A stretch of 64,000 nucleotides of DNA from Typha latifolia (GCA_019914945.1 CM034102.1:7553501-7617500), one strand, 5' to 3'; shown: positions 1 to 12,719, numbered from the stretch's first letter. Program-made: numbers and translations. Notes: a model not told the origin generated them from the sequence alone.

Positions 1-2630
1 TATCATCTAATCTCTACACTTATCTTATATGATCAATTAGTGTATCCTATCGATTGCCAAGATAAGAGATATTTAAGAATAAACAAATTTATCCGTTGTG
101 AAGTTTTACAATTTAAGTCATCAATTCAAATGATCCACTAATATAAATACTCAAGGTATAAAATAATAAAACTATTTATTAACAAACTAAACATATCATT
201 CATATGATCTGGATTCAAGTTCAAAGACTCATTCCCCAGCATCTCTACCCTTTAGCCCCTCCCTAGGAGGTTATTCTCCTCCCCCCGAGCCGCCAGTAGC
301 CCTAGAGGATGTGGAGTCACTATTCTTTTTCGCTCCCTTATCGCCGGACCTCATCTCAAGAAGCTCCTCTCTCCAACTCTTGGATGTTATTAGGCTTTCC
401 CATCCAAAAAGAAAGGAAAAAATATATTTTCTTTCTTTCAACTGTTTCTTCGTTCAAAATATGCAAACAACTACTCTGGTTATATAACTGCCTGCCTATC
501 CATCATATGATGGGTAGATGGTGAGATCCACAATTCAACTTTGGCAACTAACACTCCTAAAATAAAAATAATACGACGACGACTCGGATCTAATAAAGCA
601 TTAATAAGATGGTAGCGGAACACTAAGTCCTACGGCATGATCGAATCTTTGTCATTCCAATGATTTATTTAAGTACGGAGATGACGAGGATGGTGACGCT
701 TCTGAAGCCCACCCTTTTCGATAGTGGGTGAGGAGGAAGCTCCCTTTCCAATTCTATTCTAAACCTTTTGCTTTTTCTCATGTGAGTAAAGTCATGTTGA
801 TAACATTTCTTAAAAGGAGTCCAACAAGATTCAAAGCTTGCCCTCAAACTCTACCTCTCAAACTGCCTATGTGAAATTTTACAATTTACACCACCAACCC
901 CTATAATTAATTAATTAGAAGAAAAAAAAATGTAAATCTTATATATCCAATTAACATCCTGTTATTACCGTTATAAAAGTTATTTAACTAGAAGTACCAA
1001 AATACTCATCAACATAATATAGATAATAAAAAAAGAAAAATAAACATGTTACATATTTAACTTGATTCATACTGTTAAGAATTATATAGTTTTTTTTTAA
1101 TTAGAGTTATATGTCACATCAATATCTCATAACAATTGCAGTGAAATTGGATCAAGCAATAAATGAATGAGAAGTTGCGGAATGAAACCACGGAATGGCA
1201 TAGCTTGTTCGGAAAAGAGTACTAGAGATTTGATTTAATTATTTGCAGCAAAACTTATTTAGCCAGAACTATCTCTATCCGAAATAGACTGTGGATTAGA
1301 CATCACCAGGAAATTGAATCCATTTAGCTTTCTAGAAAGACAAGAGTTTGACCAATTAACAACAACTGCTTTTCTTTACAAGTATATATTATTTAAAAGA
1401 AGAGAAGAAAGAAAAAAGTATTTCTCAAGATTGCATCTTTGATTTGTTTTGGTTTGAACATGCCTTCCAGCATCAGCAGAGAAGAGATAGTGGCAGTTTA
1501 CATATTAAAATATTTGCTTGTGCAGAAAAGAGTGACTACGTCCTTAAATGAAATATGAATTCTAATTAGAAGATATTTGGACAATGTAATGCTAATTTCA
1601 GTCTCTTAATTAGGGGAATTCATTTGTATTTAGTTAAAGAGACATTGATCAAAAGTATCATATATTTTGTCTTTGTTGTTATTCACCCTTTGAGGTATGG
1701 ATATTTATCATTCAATTTCTGTATTTTACTTTTGATGCGCTAAAGAAAAAAAATTTGAGGACGATACTATATGGATAAATTAACTCAATTATAATAGCGA
1801 AATAATTGTAATAATTTGGAGTAAGTTTTTTATGATTAACATAAAAATAAAATAAAAACATATTTCAAGATTAAATTAAATGATAATTATTTTAAGAGTA
1901 AATATTTTATATTACTTTTAAAATAGTATCCGTGGGAGAGAAATTGAAATGATAATTATTTCTTACTTGAAAAGAAAAGAGCTTTATAGTGCATAAACTT
2001 GCATGTTTCTTTTTTATCATTTGTGAGCCCGAAGGTTAAATATATGTCAGATAAAATATTAATCCTCCCTAGATATAGAGGCACTTAGGTCCCACCAAAT
2101 TTTTAGCCAATATAGTAAGCTGCATAGTTTAGACTTCAAATCATGTACATCGTCAAACAATTGCTCTGTATCAAACGCCATCGAGGCCTGCTCCGAGCCA
2201 TTGCACTACCGAGCTGCTCCTTTAAACCAACTATACTGCTGAGCTATCAATCGAGTCGAGTCGCTGAGTCAAACCACCGAACTACTAAATAATATTTTCA
2301 CAATATTGTTTGGGGTTGGAGTTAGAAATTATAACCTCCTTGTTATGAGCAAGATACATATTAACTTTGATCGTGAGTATCCAAGATTTCCTCTAATTTT
2401 GGACTCAAATTCTCCGCTCCATTAACTGAAGGATTTCATACAACTTTTTCTCAACAGGTAACAAACAGTATTTGGTTGGTTGCTGGAAGAAAGGGTTGGG
2501 TCCAAAACTCAGACAGTACACATTCCTCGGCAAATATCAAATGTCTTCCAAAATGCCAACAGCCCATCGACACGAGTGTGCATGCAAGAATAGTTGATGG
2601 CAGAAAGGTTGATAAATAGGATCAGATTTT
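1..2630. other. AT-rich intergenic DNA, no gene recognised
   Basis: I see no open frame with a recognisable domain and no convincing splice structure on either strand. The stretch is AT-rich with homopolymer runs and ends in a short (TA)n run near 2,710. A few short frames exist but are broken on all sides and look random. Confidence 0.5.
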
Positions 2631-2635
2631 TCTCA

Positions 2636-2785
2636 TTTCACACCCTATATTTATTCATTACAGTTTAAATCGCAAAAAATATTCTTCAAAAGAAAAAAGA
2701 AAAGAAATATATATATATATATAGGGGTCAAATTACAAATTATTAGAAAGATAGGGTGTAAATTGCAATAAGCCCACGAGGGATA
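2636..2785. repeat. short MITE-like inverted repeat
   Basis: The left part carries CACACCCTATATTTATTCAT and the right part carries the reverse complement of a similar TTTACACCCTATC stretch, so the two ends could pair. The wording resembles the ends of the longer MITEs at 24,940 and 38,533. The target duplication is not clear. This is a weak call, made on family resemblance. Confidence 0.35.
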
Positions 2786-3447
2786 CTTTAGCAGCATTGA
2801 GCGGAACCGTGTGGATCAAAACTTTTTTCCCTCCTGACCCCACACGCGCGCATCCTTTGATTTGCGAGTCAACTTTGAAAATACCCCTCGGTTTGGGAGA
2901 AAACCTGGATATCCGCCCCTTGGTTTGGGCGACGCTTTTTCCAAATGTACCTCACTGGGTTTTTATTTTTTATTTTTTCATTTTTCATTTTTTTATTTGG
3001 AGTACCTAAACTGCCCTTCGCTGTTTTATATAGGAGTAGTGTCAACTTGCTTTACTTTTTAGTATATAATTCTATGATAATAACGAAACGAACAGTGGCG
3101 AATCTCTTATCTCTATCCACTTTAACAGAGTGTTAATTAACTTGGTTATCTATCAATATCCGAATTATAGATTTTTTTTATAAAACTAAAATTACGGGAA
3201 TGCCCCTAGGCAGAAATTTTTATTAACATCAAAGAGCTACAAAACTTGAAGACAGGGAAATTAATAAGAGACTCAAATTTGTCTATCAGAGATAGTATAA
3301 TAAAGAAAATTATTATCTAAACCTTCAAAATTCAAAGATATAAGCCTAATATTATCGCTATAAACTGTGGTAAGATGACCACCCTTTCAATAAGGCCTTC
3401 AACTTAGATAAATCACACATTATAATAAATAAAATATGATATTAAAC
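2786..3447. other. intergenic DNA, no gene recognised
   Basis: Short overlapping frames around 2,797-3,136 are T-rich and share no recognisable motif. Nothing else is supported here. Confidence 0.4.
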
Positions 3448-3852
3448 TTGGCGATTATTATGAAATGATCATTGAGTTAAGTTATTTTATTATCTCATTT
3501 TTATTTTTTACCATAATGATTAGATCGTCTTTATTTTTATAGGAGTATATCATAACCCTAGATCCATTCAAAGCATTCAAACCCTAGCTACCATTTTCCC
3601 CATAAGCTACCCTACCTTACGATCAACTATCACAACCATTGGCTGTCCACCACCCTCCAACAACTACCGCAACATCGGATAATTATCAATCTATCAAGTT
3701 CTGACATTTTTTCACTATTTTATTTTTAACTTTTCACCCTGACCTCAGATTTACATAAAACTAAAGTTATTAGATCCATAACTCGTAAGGCTACCACATA
3801 AAATTGTTAGAGTTTTTCTACAAATAGATCAATCTAGATCTAGTTCGTATCA
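3448..3852 (+). repeat. truncated gypsy LTR of the X family
   Basis: Read on the plus strand, this stretch matches the reverse complement of the X LTR at 38,879-39,423 block by block: the TTTTTACC...TTAGATCGT region, the CATTCAAACCCTAG region, the CCACCACCCTCCAAC region, and the terminal ATCTAGTTCGTATCA. It ends in CA at 3,852, as an LTR should. The first part of the LTR (TGTTATGATCC...) is missing, so the copy is 5' truncated or badly decayed. No primer site follows it. Confidence 0.55.
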
Positions 3853-4253
3853 TGAACTGCCACAAAGACCCCAGAGACCTTCTCACGCCTTGTCGACAAG
3901 TGGTTGAGAGACAAAAGAGGAGAAAGGGAGGAAAGGAACAAAGAGAAAATCTATATGTGACTTGAGAGGGAGGAAGCAGACCTAGAGCAAACAAGGACAT
4001 GAGGAAAGAAGAATGAGAAGGGAAGAGAGCGAAGGAGGAACAAGAACTATAAAGAGATGTGATGTTACTCAAATCTATAGCACAACTAGTAATTGCCTAT
4101 AGACTATTGATAGACTTCAAGATTTAAAAAAAAAAGGTAGTCAACCTTACTTGAGCAACATATCTATCTCAATCCTCTAAATTCTATCTAATTACTTGTC
4201 CAACAAGGCTTGATAAATTGGTTTCCTCTCATATTACTGAGGTTAACATAATA
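3853..4253. other. intergenic or repeat-derived DNA
   Basis: A purine-rich stretch (3,890-4,050) is followed by ordinary AT-rich DNA. No gene or family is recognised. It ends at the AGTAT target site of element Z. Confidence 0.35.
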
Positions 4254-4258
4254 AGTAT

Positions 4259-4572
4259 TGATGCGAAACATGGTGGAGAAAGATGGAAGAGGAAAATAAG
4301 AAGGGAAGGAATGGGGTTTCACACCTCCACCCTAAGAAACAGTTTCAATCAAAATTCTCTAGAGAGAAAATCACATAAACTTTTATTAACCTCCAAAGAA
4401 AATATAACGGGTCTATATATAGACCTACAATAGAATTAAGCAAAAAAAAAACACCCTACATAGGAAATAAACAAAAGACACCATAAATAAATCAAAATCA
4501 GAAATAGAGAATTGTCGGCGCCTCTTGTGCTGGTACACATGCCATCGAGTCCTATTAGTGATGTCATGATCA
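4259..4572 (-). repeat. 3' LTR of gypsy Z
   Basis: It aligns along its whole length with 9,598-9,930, including the AACATGGT(A/G)GAGAAAGATGG block, the CTCTAGAGAG block, the TATA-like GGGTCTATATATAGAC block and the GCCATCGAGTCCTAT block. It is about 19 bp shorter than its partner. The TATATATAGAC segment may be the promoter TATA box. Confidence 0.85.
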
Positions 4573-4757
4573 TTCTTCCTGGGTGGGAGAGAATTTGACT
4601 CCATTGAGTGTGCTGCTCAACTGCCCTCATACTACTCTAAGGTATTAGGGTGACGCACCTCCAAATTGTGGCAATCAAGCCACGTGTCATCAAATGTAGG
4701 TCGTCATTTCCAACGTACTAGATACCGCAGGGTTCCATCTTCTCTAGTTGAAATAAT

Positions 4758-5760
4758 CTAATCATTTAAAATTTTACCAATTTCGTCTGCAGTGTTAGGT
4801 AGAATATTGGGAAGTGGAGGTAAAGAGTGTCTCTCATAAATAGGCTCATTGGTAGGCTCAGTATCTAGTGGGTTATCTAGGGTAAAATCTGGACCTTTAT
4901 AAGCTACTAGATCCTCAATATTAAAAGTAGAACTAATGCCGAAATCTTTGTGGAGTTCTAAAATATAAGCATTATCATTAATTTTCTTGAGAATTTTAAA
5001 AGGTCGGGCATTTCGTGCATACAACTTTTTGACAATTCCACGTGGGAACTATTCCGGACGTATCCGGACCATCACAAAGTCTCCAACATTAAATTCTTTG
5101 AATCTCCTTCTTAGATCAGCTTGAATTTTATAATTAGTATAATTTTGAGCAATTCTGTTACTGATTTCTTTATGCAAGTCATGAATATGTGATGCGAATA
5201 CAGATACAGACTCAGACAACCTATGATAATAGGATATAGGAATGAGATCTATAGGTTGTCTACATTTGTAACTATATACTACCTCAGTTGGAGTTAGACC
5301 TATTGATCTATTAACATAATTATTATATGCAAATTTAGCAGTTGATAGTTTTTAATCTCAGTCTCTTAGATTCTCGCTGACAAAAGTTCTTAGTAGGTTA
5401 CCTAAGCTCCTATTGACTACTTCAGTTTCTCTAACAGTTTGTGGGTGGAAAGTGGTTGAATACTGAAGCTTGGTTCCCATCTTATGCCATAGGGTTTTTC
5501 AAAAATAGCTAGTGAATTTCACATCTCTATTTGATACAATAGTTTTTGGTAGCTCGTGCAACTTAACGATTTCATCAAAATAGATTTTAGCAACTCGAGA
5601 GGTGTCAAAAGTTCAAGAACAGGGTATAAAGTGGGCTATCTTTGAAAATCGATCTACCACCACAAGAATGGAATCATGCTTTCGGGTGGTCCTTGGAAGT
5701 CCAAGTACGAAGTCCATACTAACATCTTGCCAAGAAAAATTAGGAACAAGTCAACTCACT
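4758..5760 (-). pseudogene. integrase (core and C-terminal part) of gypsy Z
   Basis: The minus strand from 5,760 to about 5,560 reads as an integrase core with MDFVLGLP and [12 protein letters not shown], typical of plant Ty3/gypsy integrases (first catalytic Asp in VVVDRF). From about 5,350 to 5,050 it reads FAYNNYVNRSIGLTPTE, the conserved stretch behind the core. The last open frame (5,024-4,758) has ARPFKILKKINDNAYILEL and GISSTFNIEDL, the usual end of the polyprotein. In-frame stops and frame changes interrupt it, so it is a relic. The N-terminal zinc finger of integrase is missing (see the junction near 5,765). Confidence 0.8.
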
Positions 5761-5764
5761 TGTC

Positions 5765-6020
5765 GTGTCTAGCGTTAAGCTTATTCTAGGAGTTAAGGTA
5801 ATGAAGAGCTTCATCGTCGGAGAAGATTACAAATTCTTAAGGGAGCAAATAATATCTCCAGTGGCGAAGAGATTGAATCATAACATAAAATTTCTTATCA
5901 TAAGTGGTATACCATTGTCTAGTTTCATTCAGCTTTTCACTAAAGTAGGCAACTCCAAAAGCATCACAAGTGACCTCAAAATCTTTAGTAAAATCTGCAT
6001 ATTTGAACACGAGGGTAAGA
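5765..6020 (-). pseudogene. RNase H region of gypsy Z
   Basis: The minus strand shows FEVTCDAFGVAYFSEKLNE, then YDKKFYVMIQSLRHW, YYLLP and EFVIFSDDEALHYLN. This order and wording are typical of the RNase H domain of plant Ty3/gypsy pol. A stop interrupts it after YYLLP. It runs almost directly into the integrase core at about 5,760, so the linker and the integrase zinc finger have been lost. Upstream on the minus strand (6,020-6,110) the match fades and no reverse transcriptase is found. Confidence 0.75.
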
Positions 6021-6109
6021 AGATCAAAATTCTTCCATTGCAGCCTAGAAGTGGTAAGGTGGACTCACTAAAATCATTGAGGAGATAAGTCTTACCTCTA
6101 TGTATTGGC

Positions 6110-7336
6110 ATACACTAATATGCAATGAATGGGTTAGGTATTACTTTTTTTTATTCTATGCTTGCTAATTTAAACAAAATTAAATAGTGTTCTAACCTAA
6201 TGGAATACAGACGTCTCCTAAATTTAATCCAAATACAAATGTCTTGATCTAAATGATATGAGATGATATACTATGCAGTTAAAAAAATCTTAAAAATGAA
6301 TACTTAATTGAATTTGGATTTCTATTCAGGAGATTCAAAGACTAATGTCAAGATTTAATGGTTTTTAAATAAAAGTCACATTTAATAAATGCCAAGCCCT
6401 TTAAATTTCTTTCCAAAAATTAACATAATACTAATATTCTATTCAGCACACTTCAGCTCTTAATATCATGACTAAAGCATATAAGGTTTCTATGTAATCT
6501 CTCCCTCATAATATGTGGATAGCAGAAACTGATAAAAGTTTAGAGATGATACTAGAAAAGAATAGCCCAAAAATATTTAATACGATGAAAATAGCATGTA
6601 CCTAACCATCTGAAAAAAAATTGAAATTTAATTATTTTCTTTTCACCCTTCTTCTTTCTCCTCTCTTCGTCCACAATATCTTGTAGTGCAAGTCCCTTCC
6701 ATCAGCACCAATGAATGGTCAGCAGCAAGGCCTGAGATAGTGGAAAGATCGGACGGTCCGGCGATGATGGTCACAGTCAGCTACGGCGGGGAACGAGGCG
6801 CGGCGATCACTCCCTCCAACAGTAGTGATCAATCTTAGTTAAGGTAACGGGAGATCAAGGCACGGGCATCGGCGTCGCCATTAATGGCTGTAGGCGTCAA
6901 GAGGGACAGCGTCGTCGGTGAAGAATGTAGTCATCGAAAGTGGAGAAGAAGGGTGTCGTTGTCGAGAAGCCCTAGTAGCGGCGTCGTTGGTGGAAGGTGT
7001 CGATGCGGCGTCGCCGTCGTCAGGTGGAGCAAACGGGTCGAGGTAATGTCGTCGTGGAGCAATGGCGTCGAGGCGGCGTCGTTGGGTGGAGCGATGGTGT
7101 CGGGTGGCGTCATCGAGGTGGGGCAAAACTAGGGCGGCATCGGGGCAGCAACGACGGGAAATTGGTATAGGGCTCTCTGTGAGGTGAGGGGAGGTTGGGG
7201 ATGAAGATGGCTAACGGGTTGGGATGGCAAACGGGTTAGGATGATGATGACTAACGGGTTGAGGAGTTAGTTTAATAGGTTTTGGGTTTTGGGTTCAAGT
7301 TTAATAGGATGATGATGACTAACGGGATGATGATGA
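6110..7336. other. unassigned interior of Z
   Basis: The first half (to about 6,640) is AT-rich and featureless. The second half is GC-rich with a strong GTCGTCG-type three-base period that opens frames on both strands, so those frames are not evidence of genes. Near 7,210-7,340 a GATGATGATGACTAACGGG-like unit is repeated imperfectly, which looks like slippage at the edge of the next LTR fragment. Confidence 0.4.
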
Positions 7337-8965
7337 CTAACGACCTCGGACGTAAGGCCAGTAGAATCGCGACTATGTCGAGCAATCAATCATCCACCAA
7401 GCGCGTCCTAACCCTTGCGCCCACTCGGGTATCCTCACGCTTTCTATCAACTATCCTATCAATCATATTTAATGCTTTCCTTCTAAATGACAGATCATAT
7501 GTATATATCCAGTACAATAATAAGTCAATGCATAACAAGAATTTAGGTGGAATAGGAATCAAGAGAAAATGATGCAATGTAGTCTCTAACGGTATTGTCA
7601 ATACATGCATACTCATGCTAATCTATTACATGCATACTCATGCTACATATCAACTCGGTATACAATCATAATAGTAGAATCATCTCTAATCATCTCTATA
7701 TATATCCCAGATCAGCATAATCAAATGCATGATAAAATATACTCGACTATAATCATCTCTAGATAAAATCATATAATCATGTTGGAGGCCAAAACATGCA
7801 TTTATATAATATATAATATAACCTAATTTGATAAAGGCATCTAGGGGATAAGACTACTCACTATCTGATCAGAAGACACAAACCGCGTATCTCTCACGCT
7901 CGTCAGTTAACCGAGTGACACTCATCGCTAGCAAAGTCCACAGGGTCTCAAATAAGGGGGTTCGGGATCTGAAAATATTCAAGTAATATCAGTTAGTCGT
8001 TTATCCAATTAGAATTAGTTCAAGTAGAATATAAAGATTTATTTGGTTTAAAATCACTTCTTTTACTTTGTACATAACTAGATTCACATTATAGGTACAA
8101 TTCAAATATTATGACATACTATTATTATAAAATGCTAGTTATAATATACGGAGAAAGGTTCGTTTCTTTTTATTTAATATTCTAAATATATAATTATAAA
8201 GGAAAAGCTAAACAATTATAAATGGGATATAAGTATAGATAAGATCTATTTATAATAAATTTATATTTCTTAGTCTATTTTGATAATTTAGAAGTTATAT
8301 AGTATTTACTTAATTATGCAAAATAATTGATTAATTAATAAGACTAATATCTTATTCTACACACGATAGTATATAATAGATTGTTAAAATTACTTAAATT
8401 GCATATATTATAAATATCAGTACATAAATCTAATAATTATAATTTAGAACACTATCTATTAATCTAATAGAAATATAAATACATAGTTACATCAAAATAA
8501 GTATTACCTATATTTATGCATAATAGTTTATAACCTAGTTAATCATTAATTATACTAATTATAATTAATAATCATCATGTTGAAGAATATACATTATTAT
8601 TAAAATAATTAATTTCTAAATAATTTATCCACATTAATTAAGGAAGTAATACCTAATTAAATAGATAAATAAATATAAAATAAAGTAGATAATAAAACAA
8701 TGTCATCAGTGCTGGGCTCGGCACAGCCTACTACAATGCTGGGCTGAGCTCAGCACTGTGCAGAAGAAAAAGGAAGGAGTAGAAGCTGAGGAGGAAGAAG
8801 AAAAAGAAAAAAAAACAGAAGAAGAAGAAGAAGGAGGAGGAGGAGGAGGAGGAGAAGAAGAAGAAGAAGGGAGGAGAAGGAGAAGAAGAGAGGAGGGGAG
8901 CTAAGGGAAAGAAAGGAGAAAGAAATAAGAAATAAGAAATAAGAAGAAAGAAGAAAGAAGAAAAA

Positions 8966-8996
<31 letters not shown>

Positions 8997-9119
8997 AAGA
9001 GGAGAGGAAGAGAAGAAAGAGAGAAGGTGAGGGAGATGGTTGCGGACCCGGGCCGACGGGGAGGTCACCAGCCGCTGCTGCCCAGCCGGCGGCTCAGCTC
9101 CGACGAGCCTGAGCTCGGG

Positions 9120-9168
<49 letters not shown>

Positions 9169-9487
9169 GAGCTCACCTGCGGCGGTAGCTTCGGGAAGGT
9201 GGCGGCGGGCCGATGTCGGCAACAAGGAGAAGAGAGTGGAGAGAGAGTAGAAAGAAAGAGAGAGACCGAGCGAGAGATAGATAAAGAGAGGGAGATTTAA
9301 AGAGAGAGAGAGGGAAGGTGGTGGGGGGGGGGTCTTGGCAGTGGCTGCGGCGGCGCTGGGGCCCACTGTGGCCAGCTGGCTGCAGCCGGTTGGCTGCGGC
9401 GACGCGAGGGGGTGCGTGGCACCCCCTCCCCATGCTGCCCCACTGCATGGGCACGAGGCCGACCATAGTCGTGCCCATGCAAAGATT
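7337..9487 (+). repeat. LTR fragment D of the TGTAACGCC family
   Basis: From CTAACGACCTC onward this matches element B (45,430-47,270) in order: the AAGGCC...ATCGCGAC block, the AAGCGCGTCCTAACCC block, the TTAGGTGGAATAGGAATCAAG block, the CATGCATACTCATGCTA repeats, the TATTTGAGACC-type block (as its complement), a long AT-rich part, the CTGGGCTCGGCAC part, and GA-rich arrays. The left part of the LTR (beginning TGTAACGCC) is absent, so it is truncated. The right boundary is approximate. No own coding region is seen. Confidence 0.65.
8815..9325. repeat. GAA/GA simple-sequence arrays
   Basis: Runs of GAAGAA and AGGAGG (8,815-9,030) are followed by an almost pure (GA)n run at about 9,123-9,164 and shorter ones up to 9,315. 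Long serine/leucine or arginine/glutamate frames here are artefacts of the repeat. The same arrays occur at the matching place in element B, so they belong to the LTR family. Confidence 0.85.
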
Positions 9488-9581
9488 CTTTTTGCGTCGG
9501 ATTTCTCGACCGGTCATGCGAAGAACAAATTGGAGCGGCATAGAACCCGGGAGGAGGGATGTCCATAAATTAGGATCCTTC

Positions 9582-9593
9582 GCTCTGATACCA
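9582..9593 (-). other. primer binding site of gypsy Z
   Basis: The minus strand reads TGGTATCAGAGC, which pairs with the 3' end of initiator methionine tRNA. It lies four bases inside the 5' LTR (9,598), the usual spacing for a plant gypsy element. A frame starting ATGGACATCCC on the minus strand (9,566) follows shortly and could be the start of gag, but it is cut off by fragment D. Confidence 0.85.
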
Positions 9594-9597
9594 AAAA

Positions 9598-9930
9598 TGA
9601 TGTGAAACATGGTAGAGAAAGATGGAAGAGAAAAATAAAAAGGGAAAGAATAGGATTTCACATCTCCACCTTAAGAAACGGTTTCACACCAAAATTCTCT
9701 AGAGAGCAAAATCACAGAAACTTCCATTAATCTCTAAAGAAAATATAATGGGTCTATATATAGACTTACAATGGAATTAAGCAAAAAAAACACGCTACAT
9801 AGAAAATAAACAAAAGACACCCTAAATAAATCAAAATCAGAATCAGATCCCTATAGGAGGGATCATCAACTGTTAGCGTCTCTTGTGCTAGGACACACGC
9901 CATCGAGTCCTATAAGTGATGTCCGCATCA
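9598..9930 (-). repeat. 5' LTR of gypsy Z
   Basis: It begins TGATGTGAAAC and ends GTCCGCATCA on the plus strand and is flanked on the right by the AGTAT target duplication. It matches the 3' LTR at 4,259-4,572. The two differ at many positions and by small indels, so the insertion is not recent. Confidence 0.85.
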
Positions 9931-10439
9931 AGTATACTGTTGAATTGGTACCTTAGTAGAAAGAAGTGAGAGTTTTAAAATCAAGGTTTAGATGTTCTTC
10001 CTCTTGTTGAGCTCCCTCTCCAGTTTTCCTCTCGCTAGTCTTGCATCACTTCATCATCTTCTCTTTTCTCTTTACACCTTCTTGCTTCCTCTCTCCCATC
10101 TTTTCCTAGCTTCCACCTAGGCTCCTTCCTTGCCTTTGTCACTGACTTTCTCCTACCATCCTTCCTTCCCCTGCCTTTCCTTGACTCTCAGTTCTGTTCT
10201 CCTCCCTCCACTTGATTTCTCCAATACCTATTGCTTTTTAACTCCATGGTCGATGGCAAAGATCTAGTGGCCATATTTTCTAATATCTTCAAGGGCCATG
10301 ATATGGAGGACACTATTCCCTCGATAGTTGAGCATACCATTGCTAAGAACTACTTAAGTCCGTGCTTTGTGGGCAAACTTCTTATAATCCCTTTAGCTCA
10401 ATGACGCTAAAAGCCAATGTTACTAAAGCTTGAAATATA

Positions 10440-11100
10440 GACGGTACTCTTGAGTTCTTGAATGCTGGTAAGAACTCTTACCTCATCTTCTTTGAGAAGG
10501 AAGAAGACAAGTGATGCATATGGTTCGCCTCCCCTTGGTCCTATGATCGTGATTTATTTACTCTTGCTCATTCCAACCATAACTTGGCCTCGGAAGAATG
10601 GAATTTTGATCTCAATGAGTTTTGGGTGCAATTTCAAGGCCTTCCTCTCAAATTTGTGGGTTCTTATGATGAGGGTTGGTGAGTAGATAATAGTGGATTC
10701 ATTGAAAGCAGACATCTGGACTAAATTCATTAGGATGCGGGTCAAGATAGACACTTCCAATCCTCTTACTATTTCCATATTGGTTATTTTTCCATATGGA
10801 TGAGAGATGTTTTGGTTACGTACAAATGAGTACCTCATTTTTGCTTCTTCTATGCTAAAATAGCGCATAATTTCGGTGAATGCAGATAGAGGGGGAGGGG
10901 GGAAGCTCCAAGCTAAAGCTAAGTATAACTTTCCTCTTCATTTTCCTCTCTCACTATTGGAGCTTGTCAACCTTGGTGCTGCCTTCTAGTTCATCAAAAA
11001 GTGCCACCCAGAATGGGGAGAGCTTGAGATGAAGCAATATTGTCCTTATAATCTGCATGGAATATGTAATTTCAATCATCTTCCACCTTTATAGGATGAT
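10440..11100 (+). pseudogene. LINE ORF1-like region (DUF4283 type)
   Basis: One plus-strand frame reads YLIFFEKEEDK, a stop, then CIWFASPWSYDRDLF and FDLNEFWVQFQGLPLKFV. This is the pattern of the DUF4283 domain found in the first ORF of plant L1 elements. Further on (about 11,040-11,090) YCPYNLHGICNFNH could be the remains of a Cys/His knuckle. Stops break the frame. ORF1 proteins of this kind are thought to bind the element's RNA. Confidence 0.6.
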
Positions 11101-11599
11101 GTGTCTCAAGGTGACCGGTCAAAGCAACTCTCCTACAAAGAGGGGTCACCACCATTGTAGGTTGTCGGCACAAGAGCAAATGTCTCGTATGAAGTAGAGT
11201 TAGCTGGTTGGAAGCCCCTCTATACTGATCTATTGTGCCTTGCGACAGGCAGGCATTCACTAAATCATCTCATCAGATCAAGCTAGAGCTCTTGTATCAA
11301 CACCTAGTAAGGAAGCCAAACCCCATTCATCAACAAGTCTTATTAGAATAACTATTGCCCGCCTAGCTCACTTCTAGTCTTCCTATTTCCTTGATGAAAC
11401 AAAAACCCTAACCCCAAAAAAAATTAGGTTGTCCTCCCCCATTAACGAAAAGCCTTTAAGCTACTCTCTGTCAATCCAAAATGCTTCTCTCTAGTGGGTT
11501 TCATTCAGCAATCCATCTCCAAACAAAATGCCACATGTATGGACTAAGACCAAAGCGACTAGGTTGAAAACATCGCATAGGTCCAAATGAAGATCTTGG

Positions 11600-12000
11600 C
11601 TTAAAATTGCCATGGATGTCGAAGAGCCTAGGCATCCAAAATCTGACTATGAGCATCCACAATACGAAACCTGATATAGTTTTTCTATCTGAAAACAAAT
11701 GTAGTAAATTGTAGGCTGATGTAATCATTCCTTGGTTACTAATGCACCACAGTTTTGTTGTTTCCTCGATAGGACTAGCTGAAGGACTTCAAGTCCTCTA
11801 GGAAGACTTTGTGCACCTTGATATCCTTGAGTCCAACACTAATCTCATTTTGGCTAGTATCAAAGGTTCTACCAGTAATCTCAACTAGACTTTTCATTGA
11901 GGTGTATGGTGATCCTCATCACTCCTCAAATTATCCCCTTTGGTCGAACCTTTCCTAGGTCACTTGCAACCCTCGCTCCTCTATATGTTGCTTAGGAGAT
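11600..12000 (+). pseudogene. LINE endonuclease-like region
   Basis: The plus strand reads KPDIVFLSENKCSK, followed by stops and SFVVSSIGLAEGL. This fits the first motifs of the apurinic-type endonuclease of plant L1 elements, in which an acidic residue sits in a FLSE(T/N)K motif. The rest of the domain is too decayed to follow with confidence. Confidence 0.5.
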
Positions 12001-12719
12001 TTTTCTTTTTTAACAAAAGGCTATTCTCTGTTTCATTGAAACAATAAACACCTTCACAGAAGCATAGTAAAGTTTGGGTGGAGCTAACCACTCATCAAAT
12101 TCATAGGATGTTTCCTAAACCCAAATATTTGTAAGTAACACAAAACTAGAAGAACCTAAGATCAATGAATAAGGTGGATGACAAAATCCTCATTCTTCAA
12201 GAAAAAGGCAGCTCTAATTAGGAAGGGCTTAAGGAGAACATGCTTAGGAGTGAACACGATAATCTTTTCTAATTGGAAGACCAATATTGGCATCAATGTC
12301 TGATGGTGGGGCAGCTACATTGGTAAGATAGGAATGATAAATTTTTCTACACAATGGCTACTATGAACAAACATCACAATATTATAATTCAACTTCAACT
12401 TAGAGATGACACCTGGACCTCTAATGGTAATGAAATTAAGGAAACTTTCGTCTTGCATTTGGTTGCCATCTTCAAGTCCTCAAAAATCCTCCCTTTATCT
12501 TTGAGGGCAATCTCCTTGGCAGAGCGTTACTCGAACTATCTTTGATGCTACTCTTGGGTTTTTAGTGATTTCTTATGAAAAAGAGATTCTATTTATTTTT
12601 TTAGGCCAAATCTCACCCCAAGTCTCGATGGGTTCATGGCTAAATTCTTTTAAAGCCATTGTCAATATCTTTAAGATGCAATGTGCAAAGAAGTCCAATC
12701 GGTGGCTATATAAATAGTA

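Larger units (their letters stand above)
4254..9935 (-). mobile_element. Ty3/gypsy retrotransposon Z, with TSD
   Basis: This is a complete insertion on the minus strand bounded by a perfect 5-bp target duplication, AGTAT (4,254-4,258 and 9,931-9,935). The 3' LTR is 4,259-4,572 and the 5' LTR is 9,598-9,930. Both start TGATG and end ATCA on the plus strand. A site complementary to the 3' end of initiator Met tRNA lies four bases inside the 5' LTR. Internally, minus-strand RNase H, integrase and integrase C-terminal regions are readable but have stops and a deletion. Reverse transcriptase, protease and most of gag are absent. Part of the interior (about 7,337-9,487) is another LTR family. It cannot move on its own. 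Confidence 0.85.

Noticed and set aside
6881..7132. Open frames on both strands
   Set aside because: The three-base GTCGTC period opens several frames at once; none has a known motif.
9173..9661. Minus-strand frame of 162 codons
   Set aside because: It crosses GA arrays, LTR fragment D and the primer site of Z. No domain and no conserved start.
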